A program made the position numbers and the translations under genes. From Margaritifera margaritifera (Eukaryota > Mollusca > Bivalvia > Unionida > Margaritiferidae): a stretch of DNA of 64,000 nucleotides. Shown piece by piece: positions 13,106 to 26,027 of this stretch (positions within the stretch are counted from its first letter, which is position 1; each line of letters begins with the position of its first letter). The notes beneath the pieces are model-generated. The model worked only from the letters and a program-made list of their open reading frames with translations. It was not told where the DNA came from and did no database searches. The DNA lies in NCBI GenBank assembly GCA_029931535.1, contig JAQPZY010001626.1, positions 4,211,501-4,275,500 on the forward strand. The letters run 5' to 3'.

Positions 13106-13288
13106 ATGAATGAATCTGACACCTTGCTCGTGCAGATAACGTCCAATAATAGATTTAACAGAATGATGCGCACAGAGTTCAACAACGGATATAAGAAAAA
13201 AGTGTTCCTACATGGAACTAATCAGAGCATAGACCTTCAACGAATAATCAAACAAGAATCGATGTATGGAACTTATGAACAAATGTGA
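13106..13288 (+). other. Unrecognised 60-residue open frame
   Basis: ATG to TGA open frame with a basic, Asn/Arg-rich composition (for example EFNNGYKKKVFLHGTNQSID). It lies about 600 bases after the polymerase relic and ends inside a diverged tandem repeat. No family recognised. It could be a remnant of another gene of the same element or chance. Confidence 0.2.
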
Positions 13289-13376
13289 TTGGTATATGGG
13301 TCTATCACTAGGTATGATCAATGTATAGAACTTGTAAACAAATATGATTGATTTATGGATCTATCACTAAGGATGA
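13258..13376. repeat. Diverged tandem repeat, about 59-bp unit
   Basis: A unit beginning GATGTATGGAACTT and containing GGGTCTATCACTAGG is repeated once with several changes. A third, more degraded copy of its first part (ATCAATGTATATAAT) runs on to about 13440. Confidence 0.65.
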
Positions 13377-13440
13377 TCAATGTATATAATGTATACAGAA
13401 TATGAACAATGTATGGTTCATCGACAAGTACGATGCATGT

Positions 13441-14634
13441 ATAATTGATTTTCATTCATAGAGCTATATGAAATTAGATTTTCACACATACAGTGATATT
13501 GAAATATATTGATTCAAAAATGGAACCTATGATGTTATGAGACTCGTGGCGTCCAGTCGACGAATACGAGACATTTCTGGTTCCACAGCTGTCGTCGTAT
13601 GATCAAGGAGCAACTACGCGTGGCCCGCTACTCCCAGTCTGACGATGGATCCCTCGAGAAACCCTTTTCCCACAGACCAGTTGGTCCCGAACCTTTGTCT
13701 CCTCACTGCGAGTAAGCCAATACCGTCTTCCGAGCCAACGTCACCATCGATGCAGCATCCGGGTTACACGAAACCCCCCAGAGTTCTACGACTCCCAGTA
13801 AACAGCTAAAAATACAATGACTGAGATGTGTAGTACATAAGATACGGTTAATACGAATACAATGATATACATTACGCATGCGCGCACACGAATTGGCTTT
13901 GTAACACATTGAATAATTTAATCAGAACTATTGTACGAGATTATTATTATAATAACCACGCTCGTACATGAATCTTAATACAACAAGAGCAGTCTCACTT
14001 GATTATAAGAACTCGAACATTACTCATCACTTAATGCATCCAAAATACATATAATTGAATTCAACTTGTCTGTTCAGTTATAAAAATTGCTAACTTTAAA
14101 CAGACTATAGACTGTCTGATAGTATGGCTTTATATGACATATGTCTGACTCTGTACAATTTAGAATAAATTCTGAAACATCCAATATATAAAACAATTCT
14201 ATCACATAGAAAGAATAGCAAGAAAGAAGACAGTTTTACATTTCATATACCTCTATAGCTGAAGATTACTTCCGTAAAACGGACAGCTTCCTGACAAAAC
14301 TCATCTGTCATTTGAAAATACAACAATAATTGACTCTATAAGTACCCTAGTTATGGCCAAATCCACTGCCAGGGAACTTGAGGTAATCGGGTTTCTCACT
14401 GCAGGGACTTTGCGCGTGCATCAGTGGGTGAACCGAACTCAGTATTTTGAAATAGCTAAGGCCAAATAAAAATAAACCACCCTCGGGTAACGCTGTGCGC
14501 AGCAACGAAACCCATCTTCATTTTCGTTCATATATAATGCATAAATATTTTACTACATAGAATTCCGTGACAGCATCCGTAATGTTGATTGCTATTGTTG
14601 TCATAGTAGTGCCAGTTTTGTCGCCATAGTGCCA

Positions 14635-14638
<4 letters not shown>
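13441..14638. other. No gene recognised
   Basis: The stretch 13540-13800 is more GC-rich than its surroundings and may be old coding DNA, but no frame gives a family I recognise. The rest, to the (TA)n tract at 14639, is AT-rich with no supported feature. Confidence 0.4.
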
Positions 14639-14712
<74 letters not shown>

Positions 14713-14727
14713 CATACATACATACAT
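14639..14727. repeat. (TA)n then (CATA)n microsatellite
   Basis: About 60 bases of TA, one TG interruption, then TA and CATA units. Confidence 0.95.
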
Positions 14728-14769
14728 CCATACTTCAGAGTTGTGATTTAATATCAAAATACTATAAGT

Positions 14770-15480
14770 GCAAAAAATAACGTCTATTACACAGTCTGTA
14801 TCAACTGTACAAGATGCAAAAAAAGAAAGGTTAATTGAGCATTTAATTTTACTCTAACAAGAATATGACTAAGGTGAAAACTATGCTGTGTGTGGTGATG
14901 GAATCGTTATACTTCTAGACGATATGGCGATTAAAACAGGTAGCATAGTAGGTCATAACAAAAATTTTAAAAAAATCATCTGATACATTTCATTGTAGGA
15001 ACTGATGTAAATAGCTATGTTGTAAAGATTTGAATACCAGCAACTGATAATCAGCCTGTAAACATTAGACCAAAGATAGACGAATAAATTAAAGCATTAC
15101 GTAGATGAAAGCCAAGTTCACAAGTTCGTGGAAGTAGACGTTTTGGTTTAAAGACATAGATAAAAAAAATCCAACTTTGTTCATGAAATAAATAAACAAG
15201 CGTTTATTATTATGTTTATGACTGTTGGACCTAGCATAATTTATTATTTTATGTGGGTGTATAACTTACCCTATTATTTTTGCTTGTTTCTTGTTTCTGT
15301 ACCTTTGTTCATAATTGCAAACAACAAACAAATTCTTACAGCCACAAAATAAATTCCATATTCAGATTGGCAGAAATAATTTGTCCAGCTGATTTTAGAA
15401 CCCTGATACTCATTATGACGCTGTTCTAGATATTCCTAGGCAAATTAAAAACTTAATGACTTTTAGCAACCTTCTTACAA
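14770..15480 (+). other. Probable decayed coding DNA upstream of a capsid relic
   Basis: Short in-frame stretches survive between stops, for example VCGDGIVILLDDMAIKTGS near 14890-14945 and NPDTHYDAVLDIPRQIKNL near 15400-15455. They sit immediately 5' of the capsid pseudogene and may be other genes of the same Maverick-like element. I do not recognise specific families. Confidence 0.3.
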
Positions 15481-15484
15481 ACAG

Positions 15485-15556
15485 ATGACATATGAATATT
15501 TATTTATTGGTGTTGTAATGGGAGCTGGTATTTATATTGGGCATAAGTATCTGTAA
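15485..15556 (+). CDS. 23-residue membrane-segment microORF
   Basis: ATG to TAA frame encoding MTYEYLFIGVVMGAGIYIGH and three more residues: one Gly-rich hydrophobic helix followed by a basic end. It lies just upstream of the capsid-protein relic. Very short hydrophobic proteins occur in some virus-like elements, so it could be a small membrane or virion protein, or the tail of a broken larger one. Chance is a real alternative. Confidence 0.25.
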   Translation: MTYEYLFIGVVMGAGIYIGHKYL

Positions 15557-15579
15557 ACAAAGCTATAGCGAGTGAGCTT

Positions 15580-16790
15580 ATCTCACAGAATGAATGGCAA
15601 CATACAGCAAATATATAACTCCTCACAAAAAGAAAGAAAGAAAAAATAAAAACACATGTTGTAAAACATTTTAATCCATCTGATTGTATTACATACATTC
15701 TGAGTAGTATTAAACCTGAACAACATTTATAGGTGCTAATACCACGATTAGGATATAATATCATGATAGTGCCTGGTATTTCTTTTTTTTTGTTTCGTTC
15801 GATATGAATGTTAAAGTAGATGCTAATAATTTTGTTCTAAATAATTTAGGAAGAATGCTTGTTAGAAATATAACTATTTCGTATGGTAGTGATGACATGT
15901 TAAAACTAAATAATTGCAATATTTTCATGTTAAATAAATATTTGTGGTTAACAACTTCTGTGAAAACAAATAGCATAGAGCAGGGAATTACGAATGAAAA
16001 ACGTAGAAAGTTTAGATCAGCAACTGATAATGCACAGAACATTGGTACTGGAGCTGTTTAATTGATCGTATATGGTAAGAAACTACTTGATTTCCAGATA
16101 CTAACATATCATTGCTCATTGTATCCTTTTGTCCTTCCTCAGGACCTAAGATTTACGATTACATTAGTGAAAGCATCTGCAGTGATAATCTGAATTATGA
16201 ATTGGAGAATATTTCTCTTCAGTTCGATACAATTACTGCAGATACAATGGCCAACTATATTAACGAAAATTATATAACTGGACTTCCTTTCGTTTATGAC
16301 TACATTACAAGAGAGAATTTGTATATGGCTGTTAATAGAGGCCTTAACAAACGTTATACTTGATATAAGAATGAGTTTATAAGGAGTATTGATACTTTTG
16401 TACAAAAACACAGACTGCTCATGAGAAGTATTTCAATTCAGCAACAGATAAAATAAATTGAGGCCTAGAATTACCAAACATATTTTATTCATAGGGTTAT
16501 AAAATGAAGCAACAGTTTAGTAAAAGAAAGAAATATTTATTTGATGAATAACAAAAGCACACGAATATTAGTAATATCACAGTTAATAATCTTTATACAA
16601 ATTGCCAGATTATGGTTGGATCAAAGAAGCACACATGATAAGATATTACATGGAATAGGTCACAAATTATCAAATGTTGAACAACGAATACACGCAGATC
16701 AACAGAGAAGAAAACATATTCGCACACAGGATGTATATTTATTTTGTTTCTGACGCACATGCAAATATTTAGAACAAACGAAAAAAGCCA
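15580..16790 (+). pseudogene. Maverick/Polinton-type major capsid protein relic
   Basis: Blocks in order on + are: a segment at 15655-15780 (ending near VPGISF), then an open frame 15804-16061 with VDANNFVLNNLGRMLVRN and the EQGITNEKRRKFRSATD block. Next is a region near 16085-16160 with LDFQILTYHCSLYPFVLPQD in broken frames, the frame 16112-16363 with NYELENISLQFDTITADTM, and a C-terminal block at 16605-16690 with LWLDQRSTHDKILHG. Their content and order fit the double-jelly-roll major capsid proteins of Maverick/Polinton elements and related adintoviruses. Stops and frameshifts between blocks show it is a pseudogene. It lies convergent to the minus-strand polymerase relic at 19.3-20.7 kb, possibly its old partner. 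Confidence 0.7.
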
Positions 16791-18256
16791 TAATATTTTA
16801 GAGAGCATGAGAACAAGTACCTTTTTATTCAGGATTTTAAATTAATAATGAATAGATATAAAATCTGCTAGCGAATGAGTTTAGGTGTGTAATATGTAAT
16901 AAGAATGCAATAATTGATGAATAATGCATAATATGTGGGTATGAAAAAAAAAGAAAGAAAGTAGTAAAACTGGTAAATTAACATATTTAAAAATCAAGAC
17001 TGTTGAATGGAAAAACCTTGACCAAAGATCGTATACCTTGGTTGTTCATTTTTTTAAAGTATATGCTAACTTTATACAAATAAGACATAACAGTTCTAAA
17101 TCTATAGACTATTCATTCTTTCTGAACAAATATTTTCACGTTATAATTCAGGAAGAGTTTAAATTAAAATAAAAACCCATCAAAAATTAAATCACTACCA
17201 ATTTATCTCTGAAGAGTTTATTTATTTTCTAAAAGACAGCATTAGGACTAAATTTGATTCAAGTACTCCAACGTTTTTTTTATGAAAAGCCTATAAATGG
17301 CACTTAAATAGTAGCTCATAATAATCTACATAAAATATCCTTTCAATGTGACAAAATGTGGTGTATCCAATCGTTGTAAAACGAAGAGTATAATATATTT
17401 AATAGAAACTAAATATACAGATAGTTTTTTTCCTAGTTGGCTTTATCATTATTATTTGTCGAACATTCATTTGGAACAAGAGGTTTAATGGGCAACGGTT
17501 AAATAAAGACATGATGTAGTAATAATAATAGCTGATCCATGTGAACAATTATGAACATGGTTAGCATTGTTAATTGGAGTTTATCAAGGAACAAATAATT
17601 CGACTGTTTCTTATTGACGTTGTGCAAATTCAGATGATGGAAAAAATAAAGACGGCAATGGACTTAACAAAACTAGCATTTAGTAGTGGGGACTATGGAA
17701 TATACACATAGGTAATAGTTTAAAAATACAATCCAGTAATTAAAGACTTTAGAGATAATGTTAGAGTTTTAAAAATACAATCCAGTAATTAAAGACATTA
17801 GAAATAATGTTAGAGTTTTAAAAATGCAATCCGGGAATTAAAGACTTTAGAGATAATGTTAGAGTTTTAAAAATACAATCCAGTAATTAAAGACCTTAGA
17901 GATAATGTTAGAGTTTTAAAAATACAATCCAGTAATTAAAGACTTTAGAGACAATGTTAGAGTTTTAAAAATACAATCCAGTAATTAAAGACTTTAAAAA
18001 TAATGTAGGAGTTTTACTAACATTGTATTCAAAGAGAAAAAAATGTTTTTGAAGAAAATCATGTTGTGCCTGAAGTTATGAATGAGGAAAGAGTAGAAAA
18101 GTTTTAAAAAATAAAAGAAATAAAATGTAAATGTGGCTTGAATTCTATATCAATACTCACTAGTTCTGAACCCAATTGTAAACTATTCATTTTATCCACT
18201 AGATAACGTTTTTCATCATAAGGCGAGAAAGCCATTTTATTCATAGTTTCATTATA

Positions 18257-18261
<5 letters not shown>
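16791..18261. other. No clear gene; possible further element remnants
   Basis: AT-rich and broken in all frames, with one tandem array (listed separately). A stretch near 17535-17620 reads IIADPCEQL...TWLALLIGVYQG on + and could be element coding sequence, but no family is recognised. Confidence 0.3.
17718..18010. repeat. 49-bp tandem repeat, six copies
   Basis: The unit starts GTTTTAAAAATACAATCCAG, with unit starts at 17718, 17766, 17815, 17864, 17913 and 17962. The final partial unit begins at 18011. 49 is not divisible by three and frames break, so it is not a coding repeat. Confidence 0.9.
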
Positions 18262-18292
<31 letters not shown>

Positions 18293-19290
18293 TCCTTTAT
18301 TTATCCAGGGTGATGTAATTAGCTAACATAGGGTTTACATTATGGCCCTGCAATTAAAACAATTATATAGCATATATACGTGTAATTAGTAACATTCTCG
18401 AAGGTAAGCATCAATTGCATAAAATCAGGTTTGGTCATTGAAATATTTGCAGAGGTGAAGTTGCTTAAACACTGAAACATTAGGTGCTTGTTTAATATCC
18501 TGCTGCTACTATTTCAATAAACTTACCAGCGTAAGCAAAATATTTTTGAGATACTCTGTCCGAACTTTTGTTATATATAAATCATTGTTTTCACTCGACT
18601 GTGTACCGCTTGTGCTAATGTTTCTTATAAACTTTAAAACGTTAAGATACTCTAGCGTTAAATTTTTAGGACGACCTTGAAAGTAAGAACAGCTATTGTA
18701 AAAAAAAATATAATCCTTTATGGATATCCATCTAAGAGTGTTGAAAAGAGATGATGTAGATGTTAAAACATCTTTGACATTTAAAATCACCCTGGCTGCT
18801 CTTTCCTGTAAGCTGCGTAGTCTCTGCATGTAAGAGAAATTACAGGGCTCTCTCCACACAGTAGAGCAGTAGATAAAATGTTAAAAGAAAAAAAAAACAA
18901 CTGCATTGTACACTTTTCGGATCAACTGATCCTACATCAAACCGCTAAACCTTTTTAAATTCCAATTTTCTTAGATACTTTTGTAAAGAGTGTTTGAAAG
19001 TAACTGGACCAAGATAAAGTATTATCAATAAGGATGTCTAAAAGCTTGACACTTTTAACAGTTTTAATTTTTGTACTGTTTAACTCTAAGTACAAGTCTC
19101 TACATTTGGTTGCTCGTTGTGCTGAGAAGATAAGCATTAGCTTGGTTTTCTGTATATTTAAGCTAAGTTTATTGTAATACATCCATTATATAGCACATTG
19201 TCAATTTTCATTTTGCTGGCTCTCATCAATGCCAATATCTTTATCGCTAACATATTGTGATATATAATCAGCATATATAGACACTGAAGA
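18262..19290 (-). mobile_element. Non-LTR retrotransposon (LINE) 3' relic, minus strand
   Basis: On the minus strand, from 19290 down: IYADYISQYVSDKDIG (YADY in place of the catalytic YADD), then YYNKLSLNIQKTKLMLIFSA (19180-19120), and the frame 18859-18509 with MQRLRSLQERAARVILN and a Phe-Asn-Thr-Leu-Arg-Trp segment. These are the palm end and C-terminal region of a CR1-like reverse transcriptase. The 3' end is a GGATAAATAAAGGA sequence followed by (TTA)n at 18262-18291, a typical tail for this class. It is 5' truncated and sits between the capsid and second polymerase relics. Confidence 0.8.
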
Positions 19291-19339
19291 ATGTTTTGAA
19301 ATGAAGAATATATCCTTAAATCTATCTCTCGTCTAATTT

Positions 19340-20717
19340 CATTTTCATTAAAAATGCAAACTGTATACATTTCAAACTTTAAATTCTTTGTAATCACATG
19401 TTTTATTAAAAATACCTTTACACGCTTTCTTTACTACATCTGTTCTAAAGGAATATAACTTACATATTAATCAACAAAGATTACTATATTAATATACCAT
19501 TTAATTCATCTTTGAAAAGCCCTTGTATTTTTTTAACCTGTAGTAAGGCAAATATGTTATTCATTTTTGTAGTCAATTGTATCAAAATATTAGATATTTT
19601 TCTTCATGTCGTTAAAAAGTGGTCTGTTTCTGCATGGATACATAGAGAATCAATATTAGTCATTAGAATTTTCATTTTATCCCTATAAATATTTTTAGCT
19701 AATTGTAAAATAATTATTACATCGACTATTTACTTATTTGTAATACTTTAAATCCACCATCACTTGGTTTTGATAGTTTTGTTGTTCGTACTCTACAACT
19801 TACGATTACCTTATCTTCATATATTATAGTTCTTCTCTCAAAAGAAATATATTTTTTTAGTTTAAAAGTATTTATCTTTATCCGTACATATTTTTTAGTT
19901 ATTGTTCTACGATTTTCCATTTGTTTTCCAACGACTGCATTATTCATTAATTAATTTTTTGTTCTTTCAAAAGCATCACTAAATTAAAACTCATGGTTTT
20001 TCCATTTATTTAATATCATGCTTATTCCTCCTGTTATTCCCGATGCAACCCTTAGAAACATATTGTAATATGTTAATAACTCTAATTCTGCACCAGTTAT
20101 TTTAAAACTAGCATTATGTGATAGTCATGGAACATTGAAATAATGTGTAGGATCTAATCTGTAATTATTTATGCATACTTATCTTAATTCTTCAACAATA
20201 TCACGTACCATTAGTTTACCCTTTTTAACGTAGTATTAGTCAAGAGCTCCGAGAGTTTTTAAATTGAAATGTTTCATGACGTCTTTAACATATTTCTAAT
20301 CATCTTCACTTATTTCTGATCATCTTAAATTTTAGGTAGTTTAGTCTCTTTAAACCTTTTAAATGAATCTATATATTGATATGGATATATCTCGTTTCTT
20401 AAATAATTTTATTGGATGCTACCAGTTCTAAAGGAGGATCCAAACGTACATTTATTTTCTGTAAATTTATCATCACTTAAATTTTTTTGCAAGTGTCTCT
20501 AAAGATTGACCCATAAAAAGAAACTGTTTAAATATCTTATTGATCTTTTTATGAGAATTTCTCTTTTGTCAAACTTATCAACTATAAATTGTTTTGAAAA
20601 TGTAACATATCTTTCATCATTGTTTGTTATAATAGTGACTCCTTGTTTCAGTATCATTTTTACCAGCATCTTTATGAATAGATATGAATGATATCCACAT
20701 AGATTATGAATTAACAT
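19340..20717 (-). pseudogene. Second protein-primed family-B DNA polymerase relic
   Basis: On the minus strand from 20717: FVTIITNNDERYVTF-type sequence (frame 20717-20499), YPYQYIDSFKRFKETKLP (about 20380-20325), ITGAELELLTYYNMF (about 20103-20060) and GGISMILNKWKNHEF (about 20040-19990). Next come NNAVVGKQMENRR (19945-19905), the equivalent of the K...NSxYG motif B, then KILMTNIDSL (about 19670-19645) where an active enzyme has YTDTDS. FKDELNG is near 19520 and a KKACKGI block near 19425. The segment expected between the GGISM block and motif B, carrying palm motif A, is absent, and the N-terminus is missing. It is a different sequence type from the polymerase at 5.9-12.5 kb. Confidence 0.75.
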
Positions 20718-23448
20718 TCAATAGATGAGATAAGAGAATTATGATAACAACCCTAAGAGCCCTGATTAACATTCTTATGTGTTCTGGCCAGCTTAATTGA
20801 CACCTTGCAGAAAATTTCAAAGGGCATGTCGTCTGAAGCGGGATAGGGGTCCAAAACTTCCAGCAGAAGCCCCCTACCATGTTTCAACAATAATGCCATC
20901 ACCCTACCCCCACCGCTGTGTCAAAAAAACAAACCCCCCCCCCAAAAAAAAAAAAGAAAAGAAAAAGTCGTTAGTCTCGTAATTGTATTTACCATTCATC
21001 TGTTTGATTGTATTAGGCAACATCCTGTACAAGGAATCTATTAAAACTATCGAGCTCCAATTTCCCTGAGATGTTTACAATTTTAGGTAAAGACTTAAGC
21101 TATTCGATTGGTCCGACTTAAAATTTTGTCCAATCAGATTGCTGCACTCTAGACATAAGCTTAAGTCTAGACTTAATGTATGTTGGTGAAATAAAGGCCA
21201 GATGCGTTGTATGATTATGAATTTTCTCTAATCTAATTTAGAATATTTCCCACATGGATTCTATTATTACATATTTACATTTGTTCATGAATAGCAAAGG
21301 TTGGCGGGACTTCAACGTTGTTTTCACGTGACGTCTAAAAACATGTGCACTTCCATGTCCGCGATTTTGATTCCCTAGCTACGTTCATCGTCACCAAACC
21401 CAGAAAATTATAAAGGCACCTCTCATTTTTGGGGTAATGATATCCTAATACATCACATTTCTGTTAGACAATTGAAAGAAGCTTATTAAACAACAATTTT
21501 AGGTTGATCATGAACTTAAATGCCAATTAAATCATTTACTTGTCCTAAATATCTGCTTCTTATGTTTAATTAGGGTTATTGCAGATTTACTTGTGATAAT
21601 TAAGGCATGTCTTGAATCGATCTTTACCATTAAGGCATGTCTCATGTGACATGCATAAAAGCCCTGGGAAGAATACTGCAATAAGTTAGACTGATTACAG
21701 ATTAATATCTCCCCATTTTATTCATGCCATATCAAAGGAAACATATAAACACGCGTCATTTATTTTTGATCAAGTACGTAAATAAACTGAAATAAACTTA
21801 TTTCATTTTTTTAAAACTACAATTGATGTGTGATTGTTTTTTTCTTCGACTTGTATTAGTGTTTGTCTTGTCTGTTGATATGAATGAAATCTTCAAACAT
21901 CTTTGTTGTTCATTCATTAAAAAACAATGCATAAACAAATGGATACACAAACAAGTAAAAATATGGAATGACTTTCAATGTTCCTGTGCTAAAATCAATC
22001 ATTTAGTTATATTTCAAGTTAAAAAGACAATTGCTAATATATAATTTCATATTTCTAAAGCATTCAAGAATACTCGATTTGAACAGTTCTCGCTTTCACA
22101 CAAAATATTAATCTCCTTCCATCATCATCTCCACGAATAATACAATAGTTGATCCTAATAATAAAATTTCGTTTGTCAACTGTCTTTGGCACAAACACTT
22201 TCTTTGGCAAAAAGTATTTACATAAAAGTTCTGGCATTATACACATGCTGTGAAACTGTAATGCCTTAACTGACTTTGTGTCTCGAAACTCATTGTCATG
22301 AAAACTCTTTCAAGATGGCAATCTTGGGACACCATACCAAATTATTAAAAAAAATCACAATATTGTCTGTTTTGTCGGAAATAACTGATTTGTATTTGAT
22401 AGTAATATGCATGATTGCGGTTCAACTTCACTATTCCGTCTTTCAACATAGGCCTGGGAACTTCCAGTTTATTTTCTCTTTCATGATGTGGGGGCACTTA
22501 ATTTCAAGCATAATCAGTGTTTTGTTTCGATAAAGTAAATATCCTTATCAACGATTAAATCTGAGATTTTTATTTTGAATATATGTGATGCTGACAAAGT
22601 TTTGTTAGGGAAGCAAAATGGCAGCACAATGTGCGAGCGCGTTACTTTGTGGGTATTTGTGTACGCAATCGTGACGTCTGTGAAAACAGAGGTATCCCTC
22701 ACGTCATTTACATTCACGCAAAGAAAAACCAACAGTGTTTTAAATTGCTAGTTTGACTCATTGAGTCGTGGTCTCTATAAATTCTCAAAGCTCTTATTTT
22801 GGCATCTTAAATTTCTTTTTGCAGAGACCTGTATCATTCACTGACTTGTGAACTACAATTACAAGTCCTGTATGACGAATGCAAAGCAATATATCGTTTC
22901 ATAAAATATGTTATCTGGACGTTCAGGGAAGTGTCGCTCGACGATGAAACAGTTCGGGACAAGAGTATAAAACCTCTTCGTGCGACCACCCCCCCCCCCC
23001 ACCCCCGACGTGATAGCCACTCCCCTCCATGTGACCACCCTCGAAATGATAGCCCCTCTCCAATAGCAACTACATTTGTTTAAGTCCTATTTATTTCCTG
23101 AAACAGAAATGTATTCCTTGAAATAAGACCGCGTGTTAATTCAGATCGCAAGTCATCAGTCGAATTAGCGGTCTTAATCATTTCCACCATGTCAATTAAC
23201 CTTGCCTAGCATCTTTTCATCTCTGACTAATTAACGTATCGCCGTATATCACTAAAGCCCTTATATGGATCGCGTGGTTATATCTGCTCTGGCGATGGGT
23301 AAATTGCAGGGTCAACAGTTGTTGCCAATGTGATCAAACACTTTTACATGCCACATACTTGCTAGGGAGAAAAACTTAGCAGGACCCACAAGTGGTATAT
23401 AAATCCTATAAAATGAATTATCTCTATCACTGCTAACACAGTGTAAGT

Positions 23449-23485
<37 letters not shown>

Positions 23486-24651
23486 TTGTTTTGTTTGTTT
23501 GTTTGTGCAACATTGGAAACTGTACGAAGTAGGTACGACATGCAAACTGTACAGTACAGTACGAAGATTAAGAGGATCGTTTGAAGCAGTACAAAAGCGT
23601 ACGCTGACTCAGTAACAAAGAAACAATTTGAACGGTTGCTATTTGTATATATCACGCAGGTAGTGTCAAGCTTAAATTTTATTAGAGAATTAAAACAAAT
23701 TTCAGTAACTACAGGTGTTATGACGCTTGGAACCATTTTCTACAGTACGAATCAGTACGACGATGAAGGGACGATTGATGGATGCTTATGAAACGGTACG
23801 GAAATCATACGCAAAATTGGTTGCAAAAAGTCTGTGCAAGTACCGTATTGTAATAAATTTGGGTATGTTCCATTGCATTTACGTCTCCATTTTAGTGATT
23901 AGTTGTTTGATTATGGGAAGTCGGTGTTGGGAAAATATTTCCCAACCCGAGTAATTAGCCAATTTCTAGGAACAGACGTCATACTTCGAGTTTTTAAGAG
24001 ACTTGGCAGTGGCATGGACTGGTTTCGTAGTTTGAGATGGGGTCAGACTAGCATAAAAACCAATGTGAACCAGTCTAGAAATGGGTTCAGAAACAATAGA
24101 GTATATACGGGTTTGGTGGTCCATAATTGGTTAATAATGAAAAGTAAAATTTTAGTAAAAAAAAAAAAATAGAGACAAGATTCTATTGATGCAGTTTTAG
24201 TATTTTTATAGTTCCCTGCATTAGGTGTTTGAATTGTGTTATGTGTGCTTCATGCCACGGCATGCTACAAGGAAAAGCGATGCAAATATGAAGTTGTAGT
24301 TGTGATATTGTGGTCATTTATTTATTGATTAGAGAAAATTTTTATCTATCAGAGTCTGGGCGCGTTACGAGAACGTCCAGTTGACAACGAATGTTGTCGG
24401 GGAGTCCTTGGAAATAGGGGAAAACAGGGGACTTCCAGCCCAACCTCACGCAGGTGTTTGATCTGCTCGGTAGAGGAACCCCTGTGCGTGTTACAGCATA
24501 AATTATCGACTATTTCCCCCTAATTTCTTCCCAATATTTATCGCCTTGAAAATATATAAGATAATGCATTGGTTTGCTCGAGGAATCAGGACTAAATGAA
24601 GTAAGACGATTTGTTTACTGTTTAAGCCCTTTATCGTACTTGAGTGAGTGA

Positions 24652-24702
<51 letters not shown>

Positions 24703-24854
24703 AAGACAGAGAGACAGACAGACAGACAACTGAAGATATAAACGTGTAAAATTTTATTTACAAAACAATCTGCACAAAAGAATGAAATCATATATCACGT
24801 TATTGAAAATTAAACAAGTAATTTCCACTAAGCAAAGTGTATTGATTTCTTAGA

Positions 24855-24938
24855 GAGTGCATATCATTAACATAACACAGAATTGTTCCTGACAGTGAGT
24901 GCATATCATTAATATAACACAGACTTGTTCCTGACAGA
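24855..24938. repeat. 42-bp tandem duplication
   Basis: Two copies beginning GAGTGCATATCATTAA (24855-24896 and 24897-24938) with three differences. Confidence 0.9.
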
Positions 24939-25872
24939 GGTGCTCTACAAGCACAATTTTATGTACTGTATCTAAGTTGTAAGTAAATGAAGCACGACAT
25001 ACAATATTTTAAGCAAATCCAGTAACAATTTGTCTTGTTACAACAACGTTGATACACTACAATATTACACTTTGTTTCTGAAATAGTGTATTACCTAAGG
25101 TAAAACATATTTTTAAAGCTATTTGGTATAAGGTATTAGAAACACTGATAGTTTTTCTTGCTAAAGTCAAATCCACAGCATTCACTTTGTACAAGCAAGC
25201 GAATGAAGCCACTACATCAGTTTATAATGTCTTTTGTGCGAATTTTTCTAAAGGCCATTCATCCTCTTTTTCAACAATATCTGAAAGGTTTTGCATGATG
25301 CATGGGGAATCTTCTACATATACCCTTTCTCAAGATGTCACACTAATAGGACTGAACAAGTTTTAAAAGATTCCCAAAATATGATTTTTGTGTGTCAAAA
25401 GCAAAGTAAATGCCTTGGTTTTTAGGGTTTGTTAATTTTCTATGCAAACGCCCTTTTTATACCTTGAAAGGTGAAGAGCCTCTACAGTGAGGGATAATTT
25501 GACGTTTTCGATTTTAGGTTTTGTATATAATATGCTCGACTTATTTAATAATTGTTAAACATACTTTCTCGATTCTTGTGTACATACGTTTTCGTCATCT
25601 TTTATTTTTAAGCACGGTTGGGCACTAATCCTTCTACAATTTCACCAATATTCTGATAAACATTTTTACCACAGTCAACAACCAATGCAGACCATGTTAA
25701 AACGACGAAAAACAGAATAATTATCGCTGTTTCCCTTTGAGATTTCAGTAAAAAAGTGAACGTTTGAGTGTTAGAGTTGACATGTCAAAAAGCAAAGCTA
25801 TGGACCGTTTTGCTTTTTTTTAAATTTATTTTTTCTACAAATCAGAATATTTTCAGGAATAAATGGTTCGCG

Positions 25873-26027
25873 CAGTGGCGTAGCAAAACATTCTGCCCCC
25901 ACCCCATCAAAACTTAAACCTGGGGCCCCCTCCTAATAAAAAATATTGTTTGATGGGAATTTGGCCCACCATTTCCCCCCACCCCCTCCCCCACCCCACC
26001 CCCACTTGAGCGGTTTCAACGCCACTG
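25873..26027. mobile_element. hAT-type MITE, 155 bp, with 8-bp target duplication
   Basis: The ends CAGTGGCG...CGCCACTG are inverted repeats of the hAT style. They are flanked by GGTTCGCG (25865-25872) and GGTTCGTG (26028-26035), an 8-bp duplication with one mismatch, the length typical of hAT transposons. The interior is C-rich and non-coding. The near-intact flanks suggest a fairly recent insertion. Confidence 0.75.

Noticed and set aside
21090..21170. Inverted AGACTTAAGC/GCTTAAGTCT words suggesting a MITE
   Set aside because: Arms of only about ten bases with no flanking duplication found; too weak to list.
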